A stretch of 64,000 nt of DNA from Cellulophaga baltica (GTDB lineage Bacteria > Bacteroidota > Bacteroidia > Flavobacteriales > Flavobacteriaceae), in assembly GCF_900102165.1 (NCBI RefSeq), contig NZ_FNBD01000011.1:56952-120951 (forward strand), given 5' to 3'. Both the position numbers and the translations under genes were made by a program. Shown here one piece after another: positions 9,263-17,938 of this stretch; within the stretch, counting starts at the first letter, position 1, and each line of letters begins with the position of its first letter. Under the pieces are notes generated by a model. That model was not told the origin of the DNA. It saw nothing but the letters and a program-made list of their open reading frames with translations, and searched no databases.

Positions 9263-9625
9263 ATGATAAAATTAAAAGTACTCACAATTTTTAGTACAAT
9301 CTTAGTTACATTTTCCATGTTTTCTCAGGATAAAAACAAGAATGCATCCTTTAAAGTTCAAGGAAATTGTAGTATGTGCGAATCACGAATAGAGAAAGCC
9401 GCTATAAAAACAAAAGGCGTAAAATTTGCCAGCTGGAATTCCAATACGAAAACTTTTGAAATGATTTTCAATGAAAATATGTGTACTATAGCAGATGTAA
9501 AGAAAGCCATTGTAAAAGCAGGTCATGATGTAGATAGTCTGAGTGCTGACATAAAAGTATATGAAAAGCTACCGCCTTGCTGTCAATACAGAGATCCTAA
9601 ATCTATGGAAATGGATCATCATTAA
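9263..9625 (+). CDS. Exported heavy-metal-associated (HMA) domain protein
   Basis: A 120-residue protein with an N-terminal signal peptide (hydrophobic core to about residue 20, then FSQ) and a single HMA domain. The metal-binding loop is GNCSMCE with Cys36 and Cys39, in the usual beta-alpha-beta-beta-alpha-beta pattern to about residue 92. The tail adds PPCCQYRD (Cys106-Cys107) and ends MEMDHH, a second set of possible copper ligands. It follows the TonB receptor by 4 bases and is surely in its operon. Unlike cytosolic CopZ it is predicted to be periplasmic, so it may take metal from the receptor. Copper is favoured by the motif, but zinc or others are possible. Confidence 0.86.
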   Translation: MIKLKVLTIFSTILVTFSMFSQDKNKNASFKVQGNCSMCESRIEKAAIKTKGVKFASWNSNTKTFEMIFNENMCTIADVKKAIVKAGHDVDSLSADIKVYEKLPPCCQYRDPKSMEMDHH

Positions 9626-9626
9626 T

Positions 9627-10982
9627 CTATAATTTTACAACTCTTTTAGCGATTACAATGTTTCCTTCGTTATCAACTATACGAATTACATAAAAACCAG
9701 ATGCTAAGCCATACAAATCTTTAATAATGACTTTATCCGTGTTTTGAAAAGACTCATCACGGATTAACATTCCCATCATATTAAAGACTTCTACCTTGCA
9801 ATCTATCTTTTTATTTAGATTGATATTAATAGTTTCTGTAAATGGATTAGGGTAGGTAGAAATTATAATAGGGGTATCATCTTTATCATCTTCTTCCCAA
9901 ACGATCACTTGTAAATTGGATACCACGTCATAAGGCTTATACGTTCTATTGGTACTTTTCTTACCTGTATTAGCATTTTGCACGTCAATAGCAGCAGTAA
10001 AATTAGCACCACTATGTGCTTCAAAGCCTGGCTTTAATACAATTTCATTTACCGATTCTATTACACAATTGGTGCCTGTAGGCACTATAAAGTTATCCCC
10101 TGCCTCTACCGTAAATTGATAATAAAAAGATTCTAGAGGTCTGTATGTATTACTTACAATGTAATTGTCTAAGGAAGCTAAGCCATTAGTTGCATAAAAA
10201 ACGCCCAATGCTCTTGTATCAATAATATCATTAGGGTTTACCACGGGCAGTGTTTCTCCATTAAAACTGTAGGTACCATCAAAACGAATCATATCTGTTC
10301 TAATAAACGCAGAATTATGATGTAGTTCTTCCCAAGTATTCCACACATAATCTACATAAGTATGGTGTAGAAAAAACACAGGATCTCTTGGGGATAATGG
10401 AGTTGGCATCGCCCCGCCTGTCCAAACATGCGAACCTCTATGTACTGGCCTTCTTTCTAATTCATTTGTAAATTCAAAGAAATCTGACATTCCGTACAAG
10501 GTGGCCAAATTTGCAGGTGTAGGCATAGGACCATTACCTCCTAAATTTCTATTCAAACTCCAATTGGTATTAAAACTTCCCATAAACTCATCATCCCATA
10601 AGACGGAAGTTGTTTCTTGATCTGTTGGAGATTCCCAATAAGGAATACTTAATTTTGGATTGTAATCTTGCACATAGCGTTCCAATTCAAAAACTGCTCT
10701 TCTATGCCACGCTAAAAAAATCTCTTTTTCAGATTCATCAGGTAAGTTAAAGTGCAAATCTAACCTTGATGTATCCGTTGTATTATCAAAATTAAAAAAG
10801 TTCATGTGAAAGGTAGCAATATCATCAAAGAAATTGTTTCCCGATCGTATATCATAAAAAGAATCAATTAATTCTGATTTTTCATAATCGGTCATTTCTA
10901 AATAATTTTTTCTAATACTTTGAGCGTTACTAACGTTCAGTATCAAAAGAAATATACAAATGGACAAGAGTACTTTTTTCAT
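9627..10982 (-). CDS. Secreted tyrosinase-family copper oxidase with type IX sorting domain
   Basis: A 451-residue exported enzyme. After a signal peptide (1-20, VSNAQ) comes the tyrosinase core. The CuA site has His59 (TFHMNFF), His77 and His93 in LAWHRRAVFELER. The CuB site has His181 and His185 (VHRGSHVWTGG) and DPVFFLHHTYVDYVWNTW at 200-217. After the core is a coathanger-type segment (IVLKPGFEAHSGANF), then a type IX sorting domain starting STYPNPF and ending with YVIRIVDNEGNIVIAKRVVKL. The enzyme would oxidise phenols, perhaps tyrosine, to quinones outside the cell or on its surface. Its stop is one base from the end of the convergent HMA gene. Confidence 0.92.
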   Translation of the reverse strand: MKKVLLSICIFLLILNVSNAQSIRKNYLEMTDYEKSELIDSFYDIRSGNNFFDDIATFHMNFFNFDNTTDTSRLDLHFNLPDESEKEIFLAWHRRAVFELERYVQDYNPKLSIPYWESPTDQETTSVLWDDEFMGSFNTNWSLNRNLGGNGPMPTPANLATLYGMSDFFEFTNELERRPVHRGSHVWTGGAMPTPLSPRDPVFFLHHTYVDYVWNTWEELHHNSAFIRTDMIRFDGTYSFNGETLPVVNPNDIIDTRALGVFYATNGLASLDNYIVSNTYRPLESFYYQFTVEAGDNFIVPTGTNCVIESVNEIVLKPGFEAHSGANFTAAIDVQNANTGKKSTNRTYKPYDVVSNLQVIVWEEDDKDDTPIIISTYPNPFTETININLNKKIDCKVEVFNMMGMLIRDESFQNTDKVIIKDLYGLASGFYVIRIVDNEGNIVIAKRVVKL

Positions 10983-11016
10983 GCTGGTTATGCTATAATA
11001 TTAAGCTCAATAATTC

Positions 11017-13365
11017 TTACTTGTTAGATAATGCTTTTTGAATAGCCGCTACTTGTTGTTCTAACAATTTAATTTTCTTTTCTTGGGTTATGGTATACAA
11101 AGTTAACTCTTCTATTTTTCTTAAAAGCTTCGCATTCATTTCACCTAATTGAATTCCGTTTTCTTGTACCTCAGATGCACTTGGCATGTGAATTAGATAC
11201 CCATTTTCATTAATATGGTTTTCAACTTGCTCCAAAGAAGGCAAGTTATAGGCTTTATCGAAAACATAATCTGGCCAATTTACCTGTAAGGCTACTTTTA
11301 CTTCCTCTGCTACTATATTACCAGCCACAGCTAATCTATATCCTTGCGTATTTGTGGTACCGATCCCTACATTCTGTTCTGCATACAGATCTCTAGCGGT
11401 CCAATCTACCGTTGTTAAATTTGAATTTAAGGAGGTATAGTTTATTTCTGGTTGAACACCGGCCAAGGTTACAACCGTTAGTTCTGAGCTCTGCAAAGAT
11501 GCATTATTAGCTACATCTAAGGCTGCAACAGTAAATATATAGGTAGTTTCAGAAGCAAGTCCGCTTACGACAAAATTGGTGGCTCCCCCTGTTAAACCAA
11601 TAGTGCTACCATCCTGAAAAATTTCGTAGTCTACAACCCCTACATTATCTGTAGCGGTATCCCAGAAAAGTTCCGTACTTGTTTCTGTCGTATTAGTTGC
11701 TAATAGCCCTTCAGGAACCGTTGGTACTTCTGTATCGGATACGGCCAGTGTAAGTACTGTAATACTTTCACTAACTTCGGAATTATTTGCTGCCGCATCT
11801 ACGGCCGTTATCGTAAAATTATAAGTTGTTTCAGGAGTTAATCCATTTACTGCAAATACGACACTACCACTAGAAAGGCCAATTGCCACTCCATCTTGAA
11901 AAATTTCATAATCAACAACGTCTATATTATCTGTAGCTGCAGTCCAACTTAAATTAACACTCGTTGTAGTTATATTATCTACCACTAAATTGGTTGGGAT
12001 TGTCGGAGCTTCTGTATCAGGAGTAGCTAAGGTGTTTACAGATATACTATTACTTTGTCCTGAGGTATTCGCCGATGCATCTAAAGCGGCAACCGTGAAA
12101 TTATAAGCAGTTTCAGGTGTAAGTCCATCCACAAGGAATGTTGTTGCACCACCAGATAATCCTAGAGAGACCCCTTCTTGAAAAACTTCATAATCTGTAA
12201 CGGCCACATTATCTGTGGCTGCTGTCCAATTTAGAGTAATACTAGTTGTTGTTATACTATTGGCAATTAATGCCGTAGGAACTGTAGGTGCTTCCGTATC
12301 TGGTAATGCCAAAGTCAAGATGGAAAGGTTATTGCTCTGCGCAGAGACATTCGTCGCTGCATCTAATGCAACTACTGTAAAGTTATAATCTGTTTCAGGC
12401 GCTAATGCACTTACTTCAAAAGTCGCAGTTCCTCCCGTAAGTCCTATAGATACCCCATCTTGAAAGACTTCATAATCTATAACTGCCACATTATCTGTAG
12501 CCGCTGTCCAATTTAAAGAAACACTAGTTGTCGTTATATTATTGGCAATTAATGCTGTAGGAACCGTAGGTGCTTCGGTATCTGGTAATGCTAAAGTAGT
12601 TACGGAAACGCTATTGCTCTGTACAGAAGAATTTGCCGCAGCATCGATCGCCGCTATCGTGAAATTATAGGTGGTTTGAGGCGCTAACCCACTTACTTCA
12701 AAAGTTGTATTTCCTCCCGTAAAACCTATAGATACACCTTCTTGAAAAACTTCATAATCTGTAACTGTTACATTATCTGTGGCGGCAGTCCAAGAAAGAT
12801 TGGTTGTTGTTTCTGTTGTTGCGGTTGCTACTAGATTAGAAGGACTTGTGGGTGCTTGATTATCCAATGCTGTAATGGATACGTTATCTATATAAATAGT
12901 ATTTCCTGCCACAAGTCTAAACGGATAATTACTGGTATAAATTCGAATCCTAGGATTGGTACTTGTAGCGGTAACATTAAACACATACTCTGTCCATGTG
13001 GTACTGGTAATTGGCGTTACATTAAAGCCAGACATGCCCGACCAAACTGCAAAGGCTGGCGAAACAGTTGGACTAGTAAGTGTGCCTATTTTTGCCCAAA
13101 TTCGGATCACATATTCTTGTCCTACTACGGCATTAAAATTATAATCTAAAGTTCTACCATCTGTTGCTGTAGACACAGCACGAATAGAAAAAGCTCCATT
13201 CTGAACGTCTGTAGCTTCGGAAAACCGCTCTGCTAAACCACTCCATCCCGTAGTTCCATTACTCTCATTTAATGGAGAAACGGCATTACTATCATCATGT
13301 AAATTTTGTGAAATTAAAGTGCTGCTGGCAAAGATAAAAATTAGTAGTGTGTAGAAATACTTCAT
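11017..13365 (-). CDS. Secreted fibronectin type III repeat protein with CBM-like and coiled-coil ends
   Basis: A 782-residue exported protein. A signal peptide (1-19) is followed by a jelly-roll-like module (about 21-167: GQEYVIRIWAKIGT, IYIDNVSI) similar to carbohydrate-binding module 4/9. Next are five fibronectin type III repeats of about 92 residues (170-635), each with SWTAATDNV-type and TTYNFTIAA-type strands. The C-terminal part (636-782) has the VGIGTTN...YRLAVAGNIVAEEVKV block, NWPDYVF, ENGIQLGEMNAKLLRKIEEL and a coiled coil, a tail shared by many flavobacterial surface proteins and similar to tail-fibre trimerisation regions. It lies 34 bases upstream of the tyrosinase gene. Adhesion or glycan binding is likely; no catalytic domain is seen. 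Confidence 0.82.
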   Translation of the reverse strand: MKYFYTLLIFIFASSTLISQNLHDDSNAVSPLNESNGTTGWSGLAERFSEATDVQNGAFSIRAVSTATDGRTLDYNFNAVVGQEYVIRIWAKIGTLTSPTVSPAFAVWSGMSGFNVTPITSTTWTEYVFNVTATSTNPRIRIYTSNYPFRLVAGNTIYIDNVSITALDNQAPTSPSNLVATATTETTTNLSWTAATDNVTVTDYEVFQEGVSIGFTGGNTTFEVSGLAPQTTYNFTIAAIDAAANSSVQSNSVSVTTLALPDTEAPTVPTALIANNITTTSVSLNWTAATDNVAVIDYEVFQDGVSIGLTGGTATFEVSALAPETDYNFTVVALDAATNVSAQSNNLSILTLALPDTEAPTVPTALIANSITTTSITLNWTAATDNVAVTDYEVFQEGVSLGLSGGATTFLVDGLTPETAYNFTVAALDASANTSGQSNSISVNTLATPDTEAPTIPTNLVVDNITTTSVNLSWTAATDNIDVVDYEIFQDGVAIGLSSGSVVFAVNGLTPETTYNFTITAVDAAANNSEVSESITVLTLAVSDTEVPTVPEGLLATNTTETSTELFWDTATDNVGVVDYEIFQDGSTIGLTGGATNFVVSGLASETTYIFTVAALDVANNASLQSSELTVVTLAGVQPEINYTSLNSNLTTVDWTARDLYAEQNVGIGTTNTQGYRLAVAGNIVAEEVKVALQVNWPDYVFDKAYNLPSLEQVENHINENGYLIHMPSASEVQENGIQLGEMNAKLLRKIEELTLYTITQEKKIKLLEQQVAAIQKALSNK
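11461..12858 (-). repeat. Five tandem fibronectin-domain coding repeats of about 276 bp
   Basis: Five copies of a roughly 92-codon unit within the surface-protein gene. Copies 2 and 3 are nearest at DNA level: the stretch coding for PDTEAPTVPTALIAN recurs almost base for base near 12285 and 12580. High identity between copies makes copy number changes by recombination likely and could be a spot for assembly error. Confidence 0.85.
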
Positions 13366-13540
13366 GGCGGTTGGTTATAAAGGCTAGTGTAAAAACAAAA
13401 AATACATACAAAACAAACCAAAAAAGCGATCACCCTAAAGTATTCTCTTCTAAAAGCTAAAAACATCTGTGAAATACACAAATAGTCTTAATAATTTACT
13501 ATAAAAATTATCTCCTATTTCTTGCAGGAAAGGCTTTAAA

Positions 13541-14506
13541 CTAATAATTAGTAGCAGATATGTCTAAATAATCTAAAACTAATTTAGCAACTAGACTTCG
13601 CCCACTTTTACTCCAATGTTGATCATAAATCAATGTAGTAGGTGTTTTGGCTTTAGAAAATGTGGTATTAATATCTAAAAAATTATATCCGTTGTGGTTA
13701 AGATACTCCAAAAACTGAACAGTACATAAACTACTATCTAATAGAAAAGTAAATTTCTCTTTATCAATAGGGTACTCAGCCAATAATGTTTTAAAATTAT
13801 TTAAACTAAGCTCATTCTTTAATTTTTCTTGCTTCCTTAATTCCTCTTCAGATAGTGAAATTTCTTTCTTTCCGGATATGAAGTTCATGATTCTACCAGG
13901 TAACTGCAGCACAGGATCCAATGCGCCAATATCCTTTAGATAAACTAGCAACTTTATTTGTTTCGCAATTCTGGTAAAAGGAGTATCTAATCGTAGCCTT
14001 GATGATTCTTGATAAGCATCTCTATCCAAGTCATCTGTAAATCGTATGTAAATAAAAGTATGATCTATCTTCTCAAAAATATCTTTATACGCATGTATTA
14101 AATGTAATTCATCTGCTAAATCATAACCCGCATATCCAAACTCTAAAACCGTGGTATTGGAAAGGTTTTTTTCTATTTGTTGCCCTAATGAATTTGTATA
14201 ATCTTCATGGAAACCTTCTATAAAAGAATCTCCTACTAATGCAATTTCAAAAGCATCTTCTTTTGGTTCATACTTATCATGCACCGAATTAAATCCAAAA
14301 TCGTTAATTCTATACTGCCCTACATTCTGCTTTCTATTTCCTGTTATAGAATACTCTGATTGATTAGGTACCCATTTCTCGACCCCTTTTGTATCTGCAA
14401 ACCGATTAGGCATTTCATTATGCAAATGAAAAAGACGCACAAGACCTTCTAAAATTAAAAGAACGAGTACCGCGTATATGATAACTTTTTTTATGATGCT
14501 TCCCAT
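13541..14506 (-). CDS. SGNH-like hydrolase/acyltransferase partner of MBOAT
   Basis: A 321-residue protein with one N-terminal membrane anchor (about 6-22) and an SGNH/GDSL-like domain facing the periplasm. The nucleophile motif is LVGDSFIEGF at about residues 90-99, and the late catalytic pair is in YDQHWSKSGRSLVA (Asp-x-His). It is 2 bases after the MBOAT gene in the same direction. MBOAT/SGNH pairs of this kind (AlgI-AlgJ/X, DltB-DltD, PatA-PatB types) O-acylate extracellular polymers. The polymer is unknown here; the polysaccharide cluster 7 kb away is a candidate only by nearness. Confidence 0.8.
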   Translation of the reverse strand: MGSIIKKVIIYAVLVLLILEGLVRLFHLHNEMPNRFADTKGVEKWVPNQSEYSITGNRKQNVGQYRINDFGFNSVHDKYEPKEDAFEIALVGDSFIEGFHEDYTNSLGQQIEKNLSNTTVLEFGYAGYDLADELHLIHAYKDIFEKIDHTFIYIRFTDDLDRDAYQESSRLRLDTPFTRIAKQIKLLVYLKDIGALDPVLQLPGRIMNFISGKKEISLSEEELRKQEKLKNELSLNNFKTLLAEYPIDKEKFTFLLDSSLCTVQFLEYLNHNGYNFLDINTTFSKAKTPTTLIYDQHWSKSGRSLVAKLVLDYLDISATNY

Positions 14507-14508
14507 GC

Positions 14509-15957
14509 TTAAAATTGAAAATAAATGAATGATCTATCGACACCATCGTCATAAAACAAAATAATTGCAAATATCATCAGAACATACAAACAGAAACGCA
14601 ATGCTTTACTCTTGAAATAAAACGGATTCCTTTCATTATTCCTTATAATATATTCAAATACGACAAAGCAAATTATCATTATAAAATAATCTATCATTCG
14701 ATAGCCACTCGGATGCACATAAACATCTGCTGTAAAATCAAATAACATTTTCTTCAAGTACAACAGCGCCTGATTAATGCTTTCACTTCTAAAAAATACC
14801 CATCCAATGGTAACTAAAACAAAAGTTTGTAAAAACCTTAATATATCAAAAATAAAAGTCTTTGGCGATTGAAGCACATTAATAGTTCCTGTAAACTTTC
14901 TATTGGTACGCGTAATAAAGGATGGTAAAAATAATAAAGCATGAAAAAGCCCCCAAATAACAAAAGTCCAATTAGCTCCGTGCCAAAACCCACTAACGAT
15001 AAAAATGATGAAGATATTTCTAATGTTACTAACTTGTGAGCCCTTTGACCCCCCTAATGGAATGTATAGATAATCTCTAAACCATGTAGATAAAGAGATA
15101 TGCCACTTACGCCAAAACTCTCCTATATTTCTAGAAAAGTATGGGAATTTAAAGTTACTCATTAACTCCACCCCAAAGAGTTTTGATATACCTATCGCTA
15201 TATCTGAATATCCACTAAAATCTCCGTAAATCTGAAAAGCAAAGAAAACGGCACCAACTATCAATGTGGTACTAGAATAGTCTGAAGAATTATTAAAAAT
15301 ATCATTTACAATAGGAGACAAACTATCTGCTATAACTAGCTTCTTAAAGAAACCCCATAACATTAATTTTAACCCATCGGTAATTTGAGTTTTATCAAAG
15401 TTTCGCTTTGTACTTATCTGCGGTAATAAATTTACAGCTCTTTCTATAGGTCCTGCAACCAATTGCGGGAAGAAACATACGAATGCAGAAAAGGCTATAA
15501 TATCTTTAGTAGGCTCTAACTCTTTTTTATAGACATCAATAGTATAGCTTAAAGTTTGAAAGGTGTAAAAGCTAATCCCTACAGGTAAGATAATATTTAA
15601 CGAGCCCGCATCTATAGTGCTACCAAAAAAGGTGAAGGCATTAACAAAGCTATCTACAAAGAAATTATAATATTTAAAAAAACCTAAAAAACCTAAATTA
15701 ATAATAACACTTACCCATAACAGGGCTTTTCTTCTTGAAATACGCTCTTCATTTCTTAAAAAATTTCCTATGCTATAATCTAGAAGGGTACTAAATATGA
15801 TTAAACCTAAAAAACGCCAATCCCACCAACCATAAAATAAATAGCTCGCAAAAACAATAAATATATTTTGAACCTTTAAATTTCGATTGCATACAAACCA
15901 GTATAAAAAGAAAACAATAGGTAGAAATATGGCAAAATCAATGGAGTTAAATAGCAC
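14509..15957 (-). CDS. MBOAT family O-acyltransferase (AlgI-like)
   Basis: A 482-residue polytopic membrane protein, the usual size for AlgI/DltB relatives. The family motifs are present: FFPQLVAGPIERA, an FGDFSGYSDIA-like block (YGDFSGYSDIAIGISKLFG), NIGEFWRKWHISLSTWFRDY, and SGFWHGANWTFVIWG with the likely catalytic histidine. It moves acyl groups across the inner membrane to an SGNH partner, encoded just downstream. The start is GTG at 15955-15957, giving the conserved family N-terminus MLFNSIDFAIFLP; no ATG fits. The 250 bases to its right (15958-16207) contain no gene that I can support. Confidence 0.9.
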   Translation of the reverse strand: MLFNSIDFAIFLPIVFFLYWFVCNRNLKVQNIFIVFASYLFYGWWDWRFLGLIIFSTLLDYSIGNFLRNEERISRRKALLWVSVIINLGFLGFFKYYNFFVDSFVNAFTFFGSTIDAGSLNIILPVGISFYTFQTLSYTIDVYKKELEPTKDIIAFSAFVCFFPQLVAGPIERAVNLLPQISTKRNFDKTQITDGLKLMLWGFFKKLVIADSLSPIVNDIFNNSSDYSSTTLIVGAVFFAFQIYGDFSGYSDIAIGISKLFGVELMSNFKFPYFSRNIGEFWRKWHISLSTWFRDYLYIPLGGSKGSQVSNIRNIFIIFIVSGFWHGANWTFVIWGLFHALLFLPSFITRTNRKFTGTINVLQSPKTFIFDILRFLQTFVLVTIGWVFFRSESINQALLYLKKMLFDFTADVYVHPSGYRMIDYFIMIICFVVFEYIIRNNERNPFYFKSKALRFCLYVLMIFAIILFYDDGVDRSFIYFQF

Positions 15958-16207
15958 TTTCTTGGTTAAATTTAATAGGTTATTGGCTTTAAGCTTTAAT
16001 TTTGGTGTGACCCATCATTCAGATTTATATCAATTTCTCTCTCGTGGCAAAAATTACGTAAACACAGGTCTATTTTTACATGAGAACCAATTACTTTCTC
16101 TAATCCAAAATCAAAAAAGTAAAGATATTTTTAGGCAAAGACGTACACAATTAAGTCCTACAATCCGTAAGAATATTCGATATAGCGTAGCTTTAATCAG
16201 CCTAACA

Positions 16208-16645
16208 CTAATCTGCTTTTACGAACTGTAGCTGTTTGGCTGTTTTTTTAATCCTATACATGGCAAATGGCGATGCCATTACTTCTGTGGAAGCTAAGGG
16301 TTCCTGCGAAGAACATTCAATAAAAACAACGCTGCTATCTTCGTCAACAATACGCAATTGAGGAATAGCTGTACTATAGTTTTCGCCACGGGCATAAATA
16401 ATAATTTGCTCTTTAGAAAAATCTACTTTAGGAAATGCCAAGCCTGGTTTCCTTGTTTTATTTACCGTAGCAAAAAAAGTTCTAAGACTGGAAACTTCTT
16501 CAATCACCAATATCTGAGGTGCAGCTATATTACTATGAAGATCGCTCAGAATAAGAGTTAGATTCTCATTATTCCCAGAAGCTTTCGTCGATGTTTTTTG
16601 AGCACTACAAGACACAATAAAGAAAAAAAGAATGATATATTTCAT
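16208..16645 (-). CDS. Lipoprotein, possibly PrcB_C-like
   Basis: A 145-residue protein with a lipoprotein signal (FFFIVSCSAQ, Cys13). The mature part contains KVDFSKEQIIIYARGENYSTAIPQLRIV and a late MYRIKKTAKQLQFV strand. The spacing of xVDFSKExxIxxxxGE recalls the small PrcB C-terminal domain seen in other Bacteroidota lipoproteins, but the match is loose. It is 2 bases downstream of bshA and likely co-transcribed. I cannot link it to bacillithiol metabolism except by position. Confidence 0.6.
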   Translation of the reverse strand: MKYIILFFFIVSCSAQKTSTKASGNNENLTLILSDLHSNIAAPQILVIEEVSSLRTFFATVNKTRKPGLAFPKVDFSKEQIIIYARGENYSTAIPQLRIVDEDSSVVFIECSSQEPLASTEVMASPFAMYRIKKTAKQLQFVKAD

Positions 16646-16647
16646 AA

Positions 16648-17790
16648 TTAGTGGGCATTTTTAAAGCGTGCATGTAAAGCTCGTTCATAGGCCGCTTCGT
16701 ACAATGGCAATATTTTTTTGATATCAAATTTATGGGCATTAGCCACTGCATTATCTTTAAACTGCGCTAGAACTTTTGTGTCTCTTAAAATCTTAAGTGC
16801 ATTTTCTGCCATTTCAGCAACATCTCCTACATCACTTAAGTATCCTGTAACTCCTTGAATGTTTACTTCCGGAATTCCACCCGCATTACTAGAAACCACA
16901 GGCGTTTTATTAATCATAGCTTCTAACGCTGCTAGACCAAAACTTTCTGTTTCCGAAGGCAGTAGAAATAAATCTGAGAAACAAAGAATTTTATCAATCT
17001 GATTACTATTTCCTAAAAATATCACTTTATCTGATATCCCTAATTCTTCACAAAGCAATTCTGCTTTCTCTTTTTCTGGCCCCTCTCCTACCATCAATAA
17101 TTTTGCAGGAATTTCTTTCTGAACCTTATTGAAGATTTTAATCACATCGGGTATCCGCTTTACTTTTCTAAAATTACTGATATGTGTAATAATAGACTCA
17201 TCTTCCTTAGCCATCATAGAGCGTTGACAATCCGTGAAGTTGTTATCATGATTATCTACATCAATAAAATTAGGTATTACTTCAATAGTGTTTTCTATAT
17301 CGAAAAGCTCTAAAGTAGCATCTTTTAAATTTTGAGAAACAGAGGTTACTATGTCTGATTTATTAATGCTAAATGTTACGGCTGGTTTATAAAAAGGATG
17401 TTTTCCTACCAAGGTAATATCTGTACCATGCAGGGTAGTAATCATGGGAATAAAGATACCTTCCTCTTGTAGCATTTTCTTAGCCATATACCCGGCGTAC
17501 GCATGTGGTATTGCATAGTGAACATGCAATAAATCTATACCATATAAACGTACTGTATCTACCAATTTACTAGACAAAGCCAATTCATAAGGTTGGTAAT
17601 GGAAAAGTGCATATTCTGGAACATGTACTTCATGAAAAAAGATATTGTTATTTAATAATTCTAACCTTACAGGTTGTTTATACGTCACAAAATGAACTTC
17701 ATGACCTCTATTGGCAAGTGCGATGCCTAATTCTGTAGCAACAACACCACTCCCTCCAAACGTCGGGTAACAAACAATAGCAATTTTCAT
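16648..17790 (-). CDS. bshA: N-acetyl-alpha-D-glucosaminyl L-malate synthase BshA
   Basis: A GT4-type enzyme of 380 residues that joins GlcNAc from UDP-GlcNAc to L-malate, the first step of bacillithiol synthesis. The N-terminus [22 protein letters not shown] and [11 protein letters not shown] are characteristic of BshA, as are [14 protein letters not shown] and the donor-site [13 protein letters not shown] block. I chose ATG 17790; the frame is open to a TTG at 17814 which would add eight residues not seen in the family. The other bsh genes are not in the window. A small lipoprotein gene follows after 2 bases. Confidence 0.93.
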   Translation of the reverse strand: MKIAIVCYPTFGGSGVVATELGIALANRGHEVHFVTYKQPVRLELLNNNIFFHEVHVPEYALFHYQPYELALSSKLVDTVRLYGIDLLHVHYAIPHAYAGYMAKKMLQEEGIFIPMITTLHGTDITLVGKHPFYKPAVTFSINKSDIVTSVSQNLKDATLELFDIENTIEVIPNFIDVDNHDNNFTDCQRSMMAKEDESIITHISNFRKVKRIPDVIKIFNKVQKEIPAKLLMVGEGPEKEKAELLCEELGISDKVIFLGNSNQIDKILCFSDLFLLPSETESFGLAALEAMINKTPVVSSNAGGIPEVNIQGVTGYLSDVGDVAEMAENALKILRDTKVLAQFKDNAVANAHKFDIKKILPLYEAAYERALHARFKNAH

Positions 17791-17938
17791 CTTTATTAAA
17801 AATTTTAATCTCAATAGTACGGACCGACTTTCGGGCTGTAACCTGAAGATAATTTATCACTCACAAGTTTCCTTGATGGAGCTATGAATTTGGAATAGGT
17901 CGCAAAATCTTACCCCAAATTACACTCAAATCTAGTAT

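Noticed and set aside
11461..12858. Regular repeats that could be taken for a CRISPR array
   Set aside because: Unit is about 276 bp, stays in frame and codes for fibronectin type III domains; no short direct repeats with unique spacers.
15887..16231. 114-residue open frame on the plus strand across the MBOAT start and the 250-base spacer
   Set aside because: Overlaps two minus-strand genes, has no signal or domain, and its composition is that of non-coding DNA.
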